NCBI RefSeq assembly: GCF_013836145.1 | Contig: NZ_CP057483.1 | Coordinates: 2,914,001-2,978,000, forward strand | DNA from: Citrobacter sp. RHB25-C09 | Lineage (GTDB): Bacteria > Pseudomonadota > Gammaproteobacteria > Enterobacterales > Enterobacteriaceae | Length of the DNA: 64,000 bases | Reading direction: 5' to 3' | In this document: in pieces, positions 62,587-64,000 of the stretch | Numbering within the stretch: the first letter of the stretch is position 1 | Layout of the letters: each line of letters starts with the position of its first letter | Translations under genes and position numbers: made by a program | The notes under the pieces: generated by a model | Databases searched by the model: none | Told to the model about the DNA's origin: nothing | What the model saw: only the letters and a program-made list of their open reading frames with translations

Positions 62587-64000
62587 TTACATCAGCGGTG
62601 CGGCTAACTGCACAATGCTAATCAGCGGCTGTGGCCAGATACCCAGCACCAGCACCAGCAGTGCGGAGATCAGTACCACAATACCGCCCGCGCTGTACTG
62701 CCAGTTCGACGGCGCATCGCGGTTAAGCTGCTGAGGCGCGCTCAGGTACAGGCTCACGGCCACGCGCAGATAGTAGTACAAACCAATCGCGGAGCCGACC
62801 ACCACGGCGGCAACCAGCCACCACAGACTCGCCTGCACACCGACCGCCAGCACGTAGAATTTACCGATAAAGCCCAGCGTCATCGGGATACCCGCCAGCG
62901 AGAGCATCATCACCGTTAACACGGCCGCGAGGATCGGACGATGCCAGAACAGCCCACGGTAGGAGAACAGAGAATCTGCATCCGGACCGCGGTAAGGGCT
63001 GGACATCAGGCTGACCACGCCGAACGCACCGAGGCTGCTGAACAGGTAACCGGCCAGGTAAACACCAACCGCTTCCATCGACATCTCGCCGCTTTGCAGT
63101 GCGATAAGCGCCACCAGCAGATAGCCCAGATGGGAGATAGAAGAGTAACCAAGCAGACGTTTGATATTGGTCTGGCTCAGCGCCATCAGGTTACCAAAGA
63201 TGATGGAGGCAAAGGCAATGATACCCAGCACCACGCGAACTGCTTCGCTGTCGCCCACCGGCGCGTACAGGAACAGACGCATCACCACGCCGAAGATAGC
63301 GATTTTGCTCGCCGTCGCCAGGAAGGTGGAAACCGGAGCCGGAGCGCCCTGATAAACGTCTGGTGTCCACAGGTGGAACGGCACCAGAGAAAGCTTAAAG
63401 CCGAGACCGACAATCATCATGCCGAAGCCTGCCAGCAGCAGCGGCTCGTTCAGCATGCCGTCGCCGAGGCTCTTACCGAGCGCAACAAACGACAGGTTGC
63501 CGGACTGCGCGTACACCAGCGCCATACCGAACAACAGGAAGGACGACGCGGCAGCAGACAGGATGGTGTATTTGATACTGGCTTCCAGCGAACGCTTCTG
63601 ACGAAACGCATAGCCCACCAGACCAAACAGCGGCAGGGAGATTAGTTCGATACCGAGGAACAGCGCCGCCAGATGATTGGCATTCGCCAGCAGGATACCG
63701 CCGAGTGCAGCGATCAGCACCAGCAGGTAGAACTCTTCCCGGTTATCGTCATAGCCTTCCAGCCACGGGTAGGCAAACGTACAGGTCGCCAGGCTCGCCA
63801 GCAGGACCAGCCCGGTGTAAAGCATCGCGAAACCGTCAACCCGCATTAGCGGGGTGACGTCCATCGCGCCTGCCTGGCCAACAAACCAGAGCGAAACCAG
63901 CGCGGCGTTAAGCCCAATGACCGACAGCGTGGCATTTAGGAAGTGATTGCGTCGCCACGCAATGGAGAGCATCACAACCACCACCGTCAAGCCGACGATC
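62587..64000 (-). CDS. nuoN: NADH-quinone oxidoreductase subunit N, start cut by window end
   Basis: Proton-pumping membrane subunit of complex I, last gene of the nuo operon. The visible part (about 471 codons) matches E. coli NuoN (485 residues) from near residue 15, reading IVGLTVVVVML at the edge; the true start lies beyond base 64000. A TTG at 63990 is an internal Leu, not a start. Many membrane helices and the conserved ISLPLFGLVGYAFRQKRSLEAS, lysine-containing LSLVPFHLWTPDVYQGAP and SISHLGYLLVAL segments are present. Confidence 0.97.
   Translation of the reverse strand, partial: IVGLTVVVVMLSIAWRRNHFLNATLSVIGLNAALVSLWFVGQAGAMDVTPLMRVDGFAMLYTGLVLLASLATCTFAYPWLEGYDDNREEFYLLVLIAALGGILLANANHLAALFLGIELISLPLFGLVGYAFRQKRSLEASIKYTILSAAASSFLLFGMALVYAQSGNLSFVALGKSLGDGMLNEPLLLAGFGMMIVGLGFKLSLVPFHLWTPDVYQGAPAPVSTFLATASKIAIFGVVMRLFLYAPVGDSEAVRVVLGIIAFASIIFGNLMALSQTNIKRLLGYSSISHLGYLLVALIALQSGEMSMEAVGVYLAGYLFSSLGAFGVVSLMSSPYRGPDADSLFSYRGLFWHRPILAAVLTVMMLSLAGIPMTLGFIGKFYVLAVGVQASLWWLVAAVVVGSAIGLYYYLRVAVSLYLSAPQQLNRDAPSNWQYSAGGIVVLISALLVLVLGIWPQPLISIVQLAAPLM

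Noticed and set aside
63988..63990. TTG at 63990 as the nuoN start
   Set aside because: The frame continues upstream to the window edge and reads as NuoN residues (IVGL), so the gene is cut by the window, not starting there.

Overview
The window is a stretch of enterobacterial chromosome. Almost every protein is close to its Escherichia coli or Salmonella counterpart, gene order follows the E. coli ccm-nap-eco-mqo-ada-ompC-rcs-gyrA-nrd-glp-rhm-ais-men-nuo backbone, and REP/BIME repeats sit in many of the gaps. A cheV gene beside nuoN, a natural-looking Thr at GyrA position 83, and the absence of several E. coli K-12 blocks point to Citrobacter, most likely the C. freundii complex. That genus call is an inference from memory; no database was searched.

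Layout. 1-9626 (minus): periplasmic nitrate reductase and cytochrome c maturation operon napFDAGHBC-ccmABCDEF, with ccmF cut by the window start; its promoter lies at about 9715-9780. 10027-13679: ecotin, malate:quinone oxidoreductase and an inserted SulP-type anion transporter not found at this place in E. coli K-12. 13797-18363 (minus): yojI, alkB, ada and apbE (peptide export, alkylation repair, flavinylation). 18477-19994: porin ompC and the divergent small RNA micF. 20308-26590: Rcs envelope-stress phosphorelay, rcsD-rcsB facing rcsC. 26715-30226: gyrA and ubiG. 30618-34406: class Ia ribonucleotide reductase nrdA-nrdB-yfaE. 34413-42047: inaA, then glpTQ divergent from glpABC (glycerol-3-phosphate uptake and anaerobic oxidation). 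42282-42986: a shortened Rpn-family gene. 43030-47207 (minus): rhamnonate catabolism operon rhmRDTA. 47434-50673: yfaY, yfaZ, nudI and ais. 50894-52354: a degenerate ArnT homologue standing where the arn lipid A modification operon lies in E. coli. 52351-59503 (minus): menaquinone genes menF-menDHBCE. 59601-62474: elaB, elaA, rbn and cheV. 62587-64000: start of nuoN, the last gene of the NADH dehydrogenase I operon, cut by the window end.

Many genes share one theme, anaerobic and quinone-linked respiration: Nap, Ccm, Mqo, GlpABC, UbiG, Men and NuoN make, feed or drain the ubiquinone/menaquinone pool. Around this conserved core the accessory changes stand out: loss of ato/yfaPQST between rcsC and gyrA, loss of yfaL between ubiG and nrdA, loss of arnBCADEF/pmrD, and loss of the elaD-yfbK-P interval.

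Most of the window is well-described housekeeping sequence. The two observations I rate highest are: (i) the Rpn gene has an in-frame deletion of the whole nuclease core but keeps a strong internal ribosome binding site and start for the C-terminal, antitoxin-like product; (ii) the intact 486-codon ArnT homologue has lost its expected catalytic motifs, yet a PmrA-box-like site remains upstream of it.
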